From assembly GCF_900111295.1 (NCBI RefSeq), contig NZ_FOGT01000021.1:19434-83433 (forward strand): a stretch of 64,000 nucleotides of DNA. Reading direction: 5' to 3'. Source of the DNA: Salipaludibacillus aurantiacus (GTDB lineage: Bacteria; Bacillota; Bacilli; Bacillales; Salisediminibacteriaceae). The first letter of the stretch is position 1. Each line of letters opens with the position of its first letter. Both the position numbers and the translations under genes were made by a program. Below the pieces are notes generated by a model. The model was not told the origin of the DNA and did no database searches. It was given only the letters and a program-made list of their open reading frames with translations. Positions 8,091-16,428 of the stretch are shown piece after piece.

Positions 8091-10133
8091 ATGTTAAAAA
8101 ATTCTTTTGGAACACTGCAAAAGGTCGGTCGTTCTCTTATGCTTCCTGTCGCACTGCTCCCGGCAGCCGGGATTCTTCTGGCTTTCGGTGACGCGATGCA
8201 AAACCCGGACATGATTGCCCGGTTTGGATTCCTTGAATCCGACATCATTGCCCTTATTGCTGAAATGATGCAGGAAGCCGGTGGAATTGTCTTTGCTAAC
8301 TTAGCCTTGCTTTTTGCTGTCGGTGTCGCTATCGGCCTTGCTAAAGGTGACGGAGTCGCAGGACTTGCCGCTATTATTGGTTATTTAATTATGAATGTGA
8401 CGATGAGCGTTATCGGCGGAATAGATTCTGAGGCTGTAGCAGGCAGTCCGGATCTCGCCAATGTGCTCGGCATTCCAACCTTGCAAACCGGGGTGTTCGG
8501 CGGTATTATAGCCGGTCTGCTCGGGGCCTATATGTATAACCGGTTTTACAATATTGAATTACCTTCATATCTCGGGTTCTTTGCAGGTAAGCGTTTCGTT
8601 CCAATCGTAACAGCTGCCTCAGCCATTATGCTCGGTGTAATTATGCATCTCGTTTGGCCGTTTGCCCAGGATGGCTTGAACACTCTTGCGTATTTCATGA
8701 CAGAATCAAACCGTACCATTGCGACATTCATTTTTGGTGTTATTGAGCGTGCACTGATTCCGTTCGGTCTTCACCATATTTTCTACTCGCCTTTCTGGTT
8801 TGAATTCGGAACTTATACTAATGCCGCCGGAGAAGTGATCCGCGGAGACCAGCAAATTTTCTTTAACCAGATTCGTGACGGTGCCGAACTGACAGCGGGT
8901 GCCTTTATGACAGGTAAATTCCCATTCATGATGTTTGGTCTTCCTGCTGCTGCGCTTGCGATCTATCACTGTGCACGCCCTGATCAGAAAAAGATTGTAG
9001 CTGGTATTATGGGGTCTGCAGCATTAACGTCTTTCTTAACTGGGATTACAGAACCAATCGAATTCAGTTTCTTATTCGTTGCACCACTATTGTTTGCTGT
9101 TCATACTATTTTTGCAGGATTATCGTTTATGACAATGCATTTGCTCGACGTCCAAATCGGGATGACATTCTCAGGCGGGGTCATTGACTTCTTCCTTTAT
9201 GGAATCCTGCCAAACCGTACAGAGTGGTGGCTCGTCATTCCAGTCGGACTCGTCTTTGCAGTCATTTATTACTTCGGGTTCCGATTTGCGATTACAAAGT
9301 TCAACCTTATGACGCCGGGCCGTGAAGAAGCGAATGGAAACGGCGGAGCTGGAGAATCCAAAGCTGCCGGCAGCAACAATGAGCTTCCTTACGAAGTGCT
9401 TAAAGCTTTCGGTGGGAAAGAGAACCTTAACTACCTGGACGCGTGTATTACACGTCTAAGAATCAGCGTAGAAGACGTATCCAAAGTTGACAAAGACCGC
9501 CTGAAAGAACTAGGTGCTTCAGGGGTTATGCAAATAGACAAAAACATTCAGGCTATTTTCGGACCTCGCTCCGAAACAATTAAAGGACAGATGGAAGATA
9601 TTATTGACGGACAGGCACCGGAGCCTGAAAAGGAAAGTGCTGCAGGCGTTGAACCTGTTGGTCCTGTAGAAAGCGATACAGCTGTAGCCATGCCGTTAAA
9701 TGGCGACATTAAACCTCTTTCTGAAGTACCGGACAAGATGTTTGCGGAAAAAATGATGGGCGACGGTTTTGCGATCGAGCCTTCTGAAGGGCGCGTTGTA
9801 TCACCAGTTGACGGGAAAGTTGTCAACTTATTCACCACAAAACACGCCATCGGCCTTGAAGCAGAAGACGGTACAGAAATATTAATTCACGTAGGAATTG
9901 ACACTGTAAACCTGAAAGGAGAAGGCTTCGAAGCCCATGTGGAACAAGGGGACAACGTCTCTGTCGGCCAGGAGCTTCTCACCTTTGATCTTGATGCGAT
10001 CAGTAAAAAAGCCCCTTCTGTGATCACACCAGTTGTTTTCACAAACTTAAGCGACACTCAAAAAGTAGTTATTGAAAAAGAAGGAGTGACCAAGACCGGT
10101 GAAACCGGCCGGGTAAGCATAGTTAAAAAATAA
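8091..10133 (+). CDS. ptsG: PTS glucose transporter, EIICBA
   Basis: Phosphoenolpyruvate-dependent glucose uptake and phosphorylation in the membrane. The 680-residue protein has domains in the order IIC (membrane, about 1-410, with the family motif GITEPIEFSFLF), IIB (about 425-505, phospho-Cys near 452 in LDACITRLRI) and IIA (about 545-680, phospho-His near 600 in LIHVGIDTV), joined by Gly/Ala- and Glu/Pro-rich linkers. AAGGAGATGGGATT precedes the ATG. Expression should depend on GlcT through the leader hairpins just upstream. The glucose assignment rests on overall domain order and the adjacent glcT. Confidence 0.93.
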   Translation: MLKNSFGTLQKVGRSLMLPVALLPAAGILLAFGDAMQNPDMIARFGFLESDIIALIAEMMQEAGGIVFANLALLFAVGVAIGLAKGDGVAGLAAIIGYLIMNVTMSVIGGIDSEAVAGSPDLANVLGIPTLQTGVFGGIIAGLLGAYMYNRFYNIELPSYLGFFAGKRFVPIVTAASAIMLGVIMHLVWPFAQDGLNTLAYFMTESNRTIATFIFGVIERALIPFGLHHIFYSPFWFEFGTYTNAAGEVIRGDQQIFFNQIRDGAELTAGAFMTGKFPFMMFGLPAAALAIYHCARPDQKKIVAGIMGSAALTSFLTGITEPIEFSFLFVAPLLFAVHTIFAGLSFMTMHLLDVQIGMTFSGGVIDFFLYGILPNRTEWWLVIPVGLVFAVIYYFGFRFAITKFNLMTPGREEANGNGGAGESKAAGSNNELPYEVLKAFGGKENLNYLDACITRLRISVEDVSKVDKDRLKELGASGVMQIDKNIQAIFGPRSETIKGQMEDIIDGQAPEPEKESAAGVEPVGPVESDTAVAMPLNGDIKPLSEVPDKMFAEKMMGDGFAIEPSEGRVVSPVDGKVVNLFTTKHAIGLEAEDGTEILIHVGIDTVNLKGEGFEAHVEQGDNVSVGQELLTFDLDAISKKAPSVITPVVFTNLSDTQKVVIEKEGVTKTGETGRVSIVKK

Positions 10134-10145
10134 TTGGAAACTGCT

Positions 10146-10162
10146 GGGGGGTCTGTCCCCCC
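10146..10162. repeat. GGGG-N-CCCC intergenic palindrome, copy 4
   Basis: GGGGGGTCTGTCCCCCC, 12 bases after the ptsG stop codon and preceded by aattggaaactgct, the same flank (inverted) as copies 1 and 2. Confidence 0.75.
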
Positions 10163-10190
10163 AATTCCTTCCAACTCCCGACACTCTAAA

Positions 10191-10226
10191 AACGCCGACC
10201 GGCATTCAGCCGGTCGGCGTTAATTT
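10191..10226 (+). terminator. Terminator between convergent ptsG and hpf
   Basis: A 13-bp GC-rich stem, AACGCCGACCGGC (10191-10203) with GCCGGTCGGCGTT (10209-10221), loop ATTCA, followed by TAATTTTAAT. It lies between two convergent genes and could serve both strands. Confidence 0.85.
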
Positions 10227-10245
10227 TAATCACGTATATTCAGGT

Positions 10246-10800
10246 TTATTCCGGTTCGATCAAGCCGTAACGGCCGTCTTTACGTTTATAAACAACGTTC
10301 GTAAACCCGCTTACTGAGTTGGAGAAAACGAAGAAATTGTGCCCTAGCATATCCATTTGCAGCACAGCTTCTTCAGCATCCATAGGCTTCAGGTCAAAAC
10401 GCTTTGTACGGACAATCTCGATATCGTCATCATCCGCAGGTATTTCTTCTTCAGCCAGCGGCTCCAGCTCGTTTTTAAACATATACTTTAAGCTGTCATC
10501 TCCGCGGAATTTGCGGTTTACTTTTGTTTTATGTTTTCTGATCTGACGTTCCAGCTTCTCGATCACAAGGTCGATCGCTGCATACATGTCAGTATGTTTC
10601 TCTTCCGCCCGGAGCAGAAGTTTAGGCATCGGAATCGTAATTTCCACTTTTTGTTCATTGTTTAAAATGCTCATTTTTACGTGTACATCGGAAGAAGGCG
10701 TCGTATCAAAGTATTTCTCAAGTTTGCCTACCTTCTTTTCAACATAGTCCTTTAATGATGGAGTAATTTCCAGGTTTTCGCCACGAATATTAAAATTCAT
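10246..10800 (-). CDS. hpf: Ribosome hibernation promoting factor, long form
   Basis: Dimerises 70S ribosomes to inactive 100S particles in stationary phase or stress. The 184-residue product has an N-terminal S30AE domain (1-100, starting MNFNIRGENLEITPSLKDYVEKK) and the C-terminal dimerisation domain of long HPF (about 125-184, with FVFSNSVSGFTNVVYKRKDGRYGLIEP). The ATG at 10800 is chosen over an upstream in-frame Met because AGGAGG stands 7 bases before it and the family begins there. In B. subtilis hpf (yvyD) also lies between the flagellar genes and secA. Confidence 0.94.
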   Translation of the reverse strand: MNFNIRGENLEITPSLKDYVEKKVGKLEKYFDTTPSSDVHVKMSILNNEQKVEITIPMPKLLLRAEEKHTDMYAAIDLVIEKLERQIRKHKTKVNRKFRGDDSLKYMFKNELEPLAEEEIPADDDDIEIVRTKRFDLKPMDAEEAVLQMDMLGHNFFVFSNSVSGFTNVVYKRKDGRYGLIEPE

Positions 10801-11025
10801 TAGCAAACTCCTCCTTTCGGTTATGTATGTAATCTTCTTCATACCCTGTTCATATTCCTGCTAAAACTTAAATAAACTTTACGTTTTTTATCAAAAAATG
10901 TCGTTTTTTCTTTACTCTGTCGAATGACAGCAAAAAACGCCACGTGGAAACAGAGCTTTACTCTTAGCTTTTGTAAAAAATCTCCACATATACATCCTCT
11001 AAGCCTATACCTGCTCCAGTGAAGG
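10801..11025. other. Region upstream of hpf
   Basis: No gene is seen. The region presumably holds the hpf promoter; no consensus was identified with confidence. Confidence 0.3.
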
Positions 11026-11054
11026 AAAAACCCGCTTTCCGGATGGAAAACGGG
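11026..11054 (-). terminator. Terminator after the cold-shock gene
   Basis: CCCGCTTTCC-GGAT-GGAAAACGGG (11031-11053), with one internal mismatch, followed on the minus strand by TTTTT. It ends the csp transcript before hpf. Confidence 0.7.
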
Positions 11055-11165
11055 CTATTGTTCGCTCTAAATTCCCTAAACCATATATTCAGCCCGTACT
11101 CATTGAACGGGTGCACCATTCATTTTTAGGGCTTAATGAATAAATAAGTAACTCAGGGATGCGAA

Positions 11166-11363
11166 TTAAACTTTTGTAACGTTAGCAGCTTGAGGGCCAC
11201 GAGCTCCTTCAACAATTTCGAATTCTACATCCTGACCTTCATCAAGAGTTTTGAATCCTTCCTGATCGATAGCAGAGTAATGTACAAATACATCGTCTCC
11301 GTCTTCTCGCTCAATAAATCCAAAACCTTTTTCTGCATTAAACCATTTTACTTTTCCTTGCAT
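11166..11363 (-). CDS. Cold-shock protein (CspB/CspD type)
   Basis: A 65-residue single-stranded nucleic-acid chaperone. The RNP1 motif GFGFIE and RNP2-like VFVHYSAI are both present, together with the typical start [13 protein letters not shown] and the C-terminus [10 protein letters not shown]. The number of paralogues elsewhere is unknown, so no letter is assigned. A consensus-like promoter lies 52-81 bases upstream, and a small GTGGG/CCCAC hairpin (11396-11411) lies in the 5' leader. Confidence 0.95.
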   Translation of the reverse strand: MQGKVKWFNAEKGFGFIEREDGDDVFVHYSAIDQEGFKTLDEGQDVEFEIVEGARGPQAANVTKV

Positions 11364-11415
11364 TTTTTTAACACAATCCCTTCGTTAAAAAATCTGTGGG
11401 CATTCCCACAACTTC

Positions 11416-11444
11416 AATATAACAATCGATTTCCAGTTCGTCAA
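11416..11444 (-). promoter_or_regulatory. Predicted sigma-A promoter of the cold-shock gene
   Basis: TTGACG (11444-11439), a 17-base spacer, then TATATT (11421-11416) on the minus strand, about 50 bases upstream of the start codon. Confidence 0.65.
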
Positions 11445-12257
11445 ACTGTTTTTGGCTGATTATTTTGACAAATTTCGCAAACTATGGGCCACAAGCATGA
11501 TAACGCTTTATTAAATAATTTAATCCTATAAGAATGTTAATTATATCAAAAAACCATTTCAGGAAAAATATAGCTGAATTTGTCACTTTTTAGGTATATT
11601 TACCTATTGTTCAGGATAACTTCCTCCAATAAAATACGACTTATAGCAACACATTTTGCACTCACACGTAACTTTATACTTACTTTTCACAAGTTCTCCC
11701 CCCTGATTATTAGGCAGGTTGCCTTACATATTCTGAAATTGGCAGCTTACCTTAATAATAATATATTCAACCTCTTACCGGATCAGCCGGCTTCACTGTC
11801 TTGGCCCGGTGTTCAACATTCCTCCTCTCATCCAGGAGTAGATTTTTTCTTGTCAGCATATGATTCTCTTCCAACACCAATTTAGAAAGACAAGTCTGCA
11901 GTAATGTTGAACGTCCCAATCAAAACAGAGAGAGCAATTAAGGAATAGCGAGCCCGCTCTCCTCCCCCTTTTTAATTTCCTGCTCCAAAGGAGGAATGCC
12001 TCTTCACCACATCAACTATGAACGTATGGCGTTTTCGTTTTTCACCCACTCCTCAATGCAGTGGTCCCTTCGGTGCGCTGCAGAAGCGGACAAAGTTCTT
12101 CAGGAGAGCACCCTGAATCTCCCCCACTGATTCACTGCAGACCGGAATTCAGAATTACCCTCACCCTTTAACTCGTTCGTCATTTATCCGCGCAGTATAT
12201 TTTCCACATCAGTTCATTTCTAACAAACCATTGTTTTTAAAAAGGAGAGACATACAC
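11445..12257. other. Long intergenic region upstream of ssbB
   Basis: About 800 bases with no supported gene on either strand. A short plus-strand frame (11580-11885) has no ribosome binding site and an implausible composition. A 30-codon minus-strand frame starting MLTRKNLLLDERRN (near 11850) has no homology that I can recognise. The ssbB ribosome binding site (AAGGAG, about 12240) closes the region. It may contain decayed coding sequence. Confidence 0.35.
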
Positions 12258-12806
12258 ATGCTAAACCAGTTTACACTTATCGGCAGAGTGGCAAGAGATC
12301 CGCAGCTCCAAACAACCAGAGACGGTATCTCTTTCACGAGATTTACTTTGGCCGTCAGAAGATCCTTTAAAAATCAACAAGGACAGTATGATACAGATTT
12401 TATTCAACTCATTTCCTGGAATAAAATGGCCGAACGTGTTGCCGACTATTGTACAAAAGGCTCGTTAATATCTGTCAACGGCAGACTGCAAATGAGAACG
12501 TTGGAACACGAGCAGCAAAAGAGAATGACAATCCCTGATATCGTTGCAGAAAATGTGACGTTCCTTCAGATGAAGCGGGCTGACCAGCAGCAAAGCGTAA
12601 ACCAGGTTCATATCCCCCCAGCGCCCCAAGCTTCTCCACAAACAGCTGACAGGTCTTCCGAAAGCAATCAGCCTGAGCACCAGCCCCCGGCCTCAGCTTC
12701 GAGTGTCCCTGCAGCTTCAGTCCTTCCTGACGGCGCCCAGCCTGCCGATCCACAAGTTCATACGAACTTACATACAGCGGCAGCTGTCCAGACTTCTTCC
12801 ACTTAA
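12258..12806 (+). CDS. ssbB: Single-stranded DNA-binding protein, SsbB type
   Basis: Binds single-stranded DNA; SsbB-type proteins act in natural transformation. The OB-fold is at 1-105 (MLNQFTLIGRVARDPQL, FTLAVRRSF, ISWNKMAERVADYCTKGS). A Pro/Gln/Ser-rich tail of about 75 residues follows, and the protein ends SST, without the acidic DDxxPF tip of the housekeeping SSB. The ATG at 12258 is used because AAGGAG lies about 10 bases upstream. The lack of rpsF/rpsR neighbours and of the acidic tip argue for the SsbB rather than the SsbA paralogue. Confidence 0.8.
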   Translation: MLNQFTLIGRVARDPQLQTTRDGISFTRFTLAVRRSFKNQQGQYDTDFIQLISWNKMAERVADYCTKGSLISVNGRLQMRTLEHEQQKRMTIPDIVAENVTFLQMKRADQQQSVNQVHIPPAPQASPQTADRSSESNQPEHQPPASASSVPAASVLPDGAQPADPQVHTNLHTAAAVQTSST

Positions 12807-12839
12807 GAAGCTGCCAATATGTTAACAGGAGGACAGACA

Positions 12840-13088
12840 ATGAAAGAAGAAGATTTATTAAAAGTGATTTTACACCGGCTCGCAAAAATCGAGGCGAAAA
12901 TGGCTAAACAGGACGACCTGGATGAAATACACGAACAGCTTTTTGAGCAGGATGAACAAATCAGGCATATTAGCGATGGCCTGCAGGCACTGAAAGTTAA
13001 TTTGGAGATCAGGCACATTGAAAATATGAATTCAGATGACGTGCTTCTCAGATCCATTCTTGACAGGAAGTCATTGCAGTATAAATAA
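12840..13088 (+). CDS. Small coiled-coil protein of unknown function
   Basis: An 82-residue, highly charged, probably all-helical protein (MKEEDLLKVILHRLAKIEAK...) with heptad-like hydrophobic spacing over residues 5-60. ACAGGAGG is 6 bases upstream of the ATG. It starts 33 bases after ssbB and is likely cotranscribed with it. I do not recognise a family. Confidence 0.7.
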   Translation: MKEEDLLKVILHRLAKIEAKMAKQDDLDEIHEQLFEQDEQIRHISDGLQALKVNLEIRHIENMNSDDVLLRSILDRKSLQYK

Positions 13089-13163
13089 AAAAACCTGGAA
13101 AGGAATGTTGCTGCTTTCATTTAAATTTTTGTTCTTACAGGATCACGACGGATCTGCCAAATA

Positions 13164-13196
13164 GAAAAGGCTTCCGCCAAGTCCTGGCAGAAGCCT
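13164..13196 (-). terminator. Terminator between the ssbB unit and manA
   Basis: GGCTTCCGCCA (13169-13179) pairs with TGGCAGAAGCC (13185-13195), with one mismatch. The minus-strand side is followed by TTTTC, so it most likely ends the manA transcript and may also serve the plus strand. Confidence 0.6.
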
Positions 13197-13324
13197 ATCC
13201 GCTTAAAGAATTTTTAAACCTTCACTAAAAAAGGTGGGACCTAAAATGGGCCCGCCCCCTTGTATTTCTATTCTACTCTTAGTTGACCTGCAGCTTCCTC
13301 CACTTGGTATTAGTCACGATCAAT

Positions 13325-14287
13325 CTATTTTGTCGATTCTGACACAATGATAGTTACATCTCCGCTGATTTCATAACTGTCCACCGTAGAAGGAATGATA
13401 AAGTGGTCTCCCTGCTTGACTAAATGCACGGCTTCTTCCGTCTGCACCTTAGCTGAGCCTTCAATGACACTCACTAACTGGTAAGAAGAGTTTAGCCTTT
13501 TTAAAGTGTCTCCCTGCTTCTTCAGCGACCATTTATGCACAGTGAAGTATTCTTCCTTTATCAGCCTTTCCACTTTCAGGCCGTCCTCTTCCCAGGAAGG
13601 CCGGTCAAGCGCCGGATCCTCGTGCGGTACCATTGAGCAGGCAATGGACTCTTCAATATGAAGCTCCCTGAGTTTTCCGTCCTGCCCCGGGCGGTTATAG
13701 TCATAAAACCGGTACGTGATATCGGAACTTTGCTGGACTTCAAGAAGCAGAATACCTTTCCCAATGGCATGGACCGTTCCGCTCGGCACATACACAAAAT
13801 CTCCCTGCTGGACAGGGACCCGCCGGAAAAGTTCCTCCCATTTTTCCTCATCTACCATTTCTTTCAGTTCATCTCTCGACTCTGCATTATGCCCAACTAC
13901 GAGTTCAGCACCCGGTTCGCTGTCCAGTATGTACCAGCATTCAGTTTTCCCGAACTCATAGCCTTCATGCTCTTTCGCATACTTATCATCAGGATGGACC
14001 TGAACAGACAAATCATCCTGGGCATCGATTATTTTGACGAGAAGCGGAAATTCCTCCCCCTCCTCTTCAGCAAAAAGCTCCCTGTTTTCTTCCCATAACT
14101 GGCGCACGGTTTTTCCTTCAAACGGTCCGTTAACCACCTTATTCGTCCCGTTCACATGACCGGAAATGCCCCAGCATTCACCAGTCTGATCACTTGGAAT
14201 CGGAAAGCCGAACAGCTCTTTCAGCTTCTTGCCTCCCCAGACTTTCTCCTTAAAAACAGGTTCCAACAGCAGAATATCTTTCATCAT
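13325..14287 (-). CDS. manA: Mannose-6-phosphate isomerase, class I
   Basis: Zinc enzyme interconverting mannose 6-phosphate and fructose 6-phosphate in the cytosol. The 320-residue protein is a cupin-type isomerase of the usual Bacillus length, with the N-terminal motif LEPVFKEKVWGG, metal ligands in VQVHPDD (near 97) and a C-terminal metal site in PSGTVHAIGKG. AGGAGAAGATA precedes tandem ATG codons at 14287/14284. The gene is divergent from the neopullulanase. B. subtilis has several paralogues (ManA, Pmi, GmuF), so the symbol is tentative. Confidence 0.88.
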   Translation of the reverse strand: MMKDILLLEPVFKEKVWGGKKLKELFGFPIPSDQTGECWGISGHVNGTNKVVNGPFEGKTVRQLWEENRELFAEEEGEEFPLLVKIIDAQDDLSVQVHPDDKYAKEHEGYEFGKTECWYILDSEPGAELVVGHNAESRDELKEMVDEEKWEELFRRVPVQQGDFVYVPSGTVHAIGKGILLLEVQQSSDITYRFYDYNRPGQDGKLRELHIEESIACSMVPHEDPALDRPSWEEDGLKVERLIKEEYFTVHKWSLKKQGDTLKRLNSSYQLVSVIEGSAKVQTEEAVHLVKQGDHFIIPSTVDSYEISGDVTIIVSESTK

Positions 14288-14314
14288 TATCTTCTCCTTT
14301 TTGTCACATCTTAA

Positions 14315-14344
14315 TTGGACACGCTTTCACGTGAATGCTATAAT
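14315..14344 (+). promoter_or_regulatory. Predicted promoter of the neopullulanase gene
   Basis: TTGGAC (14315-14320), an 18-base spacer and a perfect TATAAT (14339-14344), about 175 bases upstream of the start codon, with a LacI-type operator downstream. Confidence 0.6.
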
Positions 14345-14376
14345 GTGCGTAAATATAAGTTCTTTTTTTATACACC

Positions 14377-14398
14377 TTAGCGCAAACGATTGCACTAA
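14377..14398 (+). promoter_or_regulatory. LacI-family operator upstream of the neopullulanase gene
   Basis: A 22-bp near-palindrome with half-sites TTAGCGCAAAC and GATTGCACTAA around a central CG; the core GCAAACGATTGC is the usual LacI-family form. It sits about 26 bases downstream of the predicted start site, a position suited to repression. CcpA or a dedicated maltodextrin repressor are candidates. Confidence 0.6.
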
Positions 14399-14518
14399 AT
14401 TTTTCCCCAAAAATCAACGTCTCATGCCATTTATTCTATCGATGTTTGAAACGAGATTCAAATGGTAATTATGTCACAAACACATCAACCGGGACCTGCT
14501 CCCTTAAGGAGGAAAATT

Positions 14519-16291
14519 ATGTTACTAGAAGCCATTTACCACCAGCCAAAATCACAATATGCCTATGCCTATGATGAAGAAACACTTCACATCCGGGTGC
14601 GTACGAAACGGAACGATATGGACCGCGTCTCAGTCGTATGGGGCGATAAATATGACTTTGTCCCTGACAAAATTACAACGACCGAGATGGAAGTGTTCGC
14701 AAAGGACAGCCTGTTTGATTACTACCAGGTCGCTATTAAGCCTCCGTTCCGGCGCTTTGCTTACGCATTTAAATTTGAAAAAGGCGACCGCACGGTGTTC
14801 TGGAATGAAGTCGGTTTTACGGAAGACAGCCTCAGTTCATCCGGTGTAGGGATGCTATGGTCCCCGTCCGGGATGTTTGAGTTTCCGTTTTTAAATGCGG
14901 TCGATGTGCACACCCCTCCTGAGTGGGTTAAGAACGCCGTTTTTTATCAGATTTTCCCTGAACGGTTTGCAAACGGAGACCCTTCGCTAAACCCGGAAAA
15001 TACTCAAGCCTGGACACACGAATCGGTGCCTACCCGGGATAATTTCTTTGGAGGCGACCTCCAGGGCGTTATCGATAACCTTGATTATCTTCAGGAACTC
15101 GGTATTACGTGCATTTACTTCACACCGTTTTTCGAAGCCTTTTCCAACCATAAATATGACACGATCGACTACTTGAAAGTTGATCCTCAGTTCGGAGACA
15201 ATAAGACAGCGAAAAAGTTAGTCGATGAAGCCCACAAAAAAGGAATCCGTGTGATGCTTGATGCCGTGTTTAACCATTCAGGTTACTACTTCCCGCCGTT
15301 CCAGGACGTGTTAATAAACGGAGAGAAGTCCCGCTTTAAAGACTGGTTCCACATTAAAGAGTTTCCTGTTTCAACCGATCCGCTCAATTACGACACGTTT
15401 GGTTTTGTGCCTGAAATGCCTAAGCTGAATACGGAGAACCGGGAAGTGAGAGCTTACTTATTAAAGGTGGCGCGCTATTGGGTCGAAGAAATCGGGGTCG
15501 ACGGCTGGCGCCTTGACGTGGCAAACGAAGTTGACCACCGTTTCTGGCGCGACTTCCGTGACACAGTGAAAGCCGCAAACCCGGACGCGTACATTCTCGG
15601 TGAGATCTGGCACAACTCGATGGCCTGGCTTCAGGGCGACCAGTTCGATGCGGTCATGAACTACCCGGTTACAAACAGTATTCTCGATTTTTTTGTAAAA
15701 GACGAGATTGATGCTGAATCGTTTATGGGTCGTCTGGATGCCATGCAAATCGCTTATCCGAAACAAGCGAACGAAGTGGCGTTTAATCTGCTGGATTCGC
15801 ATGATACACCAAGGCTTCTCCATATCGCTGAAGGTAATAAAGACCGTATGAAACTCGCGGCCCTTTTCCAGCTCACATACATGGGCGCACCGTGTATTTA
15901 TTATGGAGACGAAATCGGCATGACCGGCGGCGGAGACCCTGGTTGCAGAAAGCCGATGATCTGGGAAGAAGAATATCAGGACCGCCAGCTGTTTGAATTT
16001 TATAAAAATATCATTCAGCTGCGTAAGGACCACCCTGCCTTGAAAGACGGCACATTTAAATTTTTATCCGCTGAAAAAGATAATAAATACATTGCTTTTG
16101 AACGTACTGACGAAAACGACCGGTTCATCATTGTGATGAACAGCGGTGATACGAAACAGAAGGTCGAAATCAACGACATGGAACCGGGCAAGTTCCGCAA
16201 CCTTTACGGCACCGGCTCCTATGAGGTTGAAAACCGCGTCCTAAGCCTTGAACTTGAGCCGTTAAGCGCCGCAGTTCTGAAAGAAAAATAA
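14519..16291 (+). CDS. GH13 neopullulanase / cyclomaltodextrinase-type glucosidase
   Basis: Hydrolyses alpha-glucans, cyclodextrins or maltodextrins. The 590-residue product has no signal peptide, so it is probably cytosolic. It has the N-terminal domain typical of this subgroup (MLLEAIYHQPKSQYAYA, residues 1-125), then the (beta/alpha)8 domain with nucleophile Asp in DGWRLDVANE, acid/base Glu in ILGEIWH and third Asp in LLDSHDTPR, and a C-terminal beta domain. AAGGAGG lies 6 bases before ATG 14519; earlier in-frame starts lack this. The neighbouring mannose isomerase, LacI-type operator and terminator suggest a single-gene carbohydrate unit. The exact substrate cannot be read from the sequence. 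Confidence 0.88.
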   Translation: MLLEAIYHQPKSQYAYAYDEETLHIRVRTKRNDMDRVSVVWGDKYDFVPDKITTTEMEVFAKDSLFDYYQVAIKPPFRRFAYAFKFEKGDRTVFWNEVGFTEDSLSSSGVGMLWSPSGMFEFPFLNAVDVHTPPEWVKNAVFYQIFPERFANGDPSLNPENTQAWTHESVPTRDNFFGGDLQGVIDNLDYLQELGITCIYFTPFFEAFSNHKYDTIDYLKVDPQFGDNKTAKKLVDEAHKKGIRVMLDAVFNHSGYYFPPFQDVLINGEKSRFKDWFHIKEFPVSTDPLNYDTFGFVPEMPKLNTENREVRAYLLKVARYWVEEIGVDGWRLDVANEVDHRFWRDFRDTVKAANPDAYILGEIWHNSMAWLQGDQFDAVMNYPVTNSILDFFVKDEIDAESFMGRLDAMQIAYPKQANEVAFNLLDSHDTPRLLHIAEGNKDRMKLAALFQLTYMGAPCIYYGDEIGMTGGGDPGCRKPMIWEEEYQDRQLFEFYKNIIQLRKDHPALKDGTFKFLSAEKDNKYIAFERTDENDRFIIVMNSGDTKQKVEINDMEPGKFRNLYGTGSYEVENRVLSLELEPLSAAVLKEK

Positions 16292-16363
16292 GTTTCTGAC
16301 GTATATAAAACTGCGTAACGGCCATACTGAAGCTATACCCAAGCTAACCAGTTAAATTCGATA

Positions 16364-16418
16364 TAAAAAACCCCCCGCCTGTCTTTACCCCTTTGTACAG
16401 GCAGGGGGTTTTTATTTT
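16364..16418 (+). terminator. Bidirectional terminator after the GH13 gene
   Basis: AAAACCCCCCGCCTGT (about 16367-16382) pairs with ACAGGCAGGGGGTTTT (about 16397-16412), followed by T-rich sequence on the plus strand and preceded by A-rich sequence serving the minus strand. It lies between convergent genes. Confidence 0.8.
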
Positions 16419-16428
16419 TTTCCGCCAA

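Noticed and set aside
11580..11885. 101-residue plus-strand frame upstream of ssbB
   Set aside because: TTG start without a ribosome binding site, composition unlike neighbouring proteins, and no motif recognised.
12475..12885. 136-residue frame opposite ssbB
   Set aside because: Antisense to the OB-fold gene and its tail; no start signal.
15461..16033. 190-residue frame opposite the GH13 gene
   Set aside because: Antisense shadow of clearly coding sequence with the catalytic motifs on the other strand.
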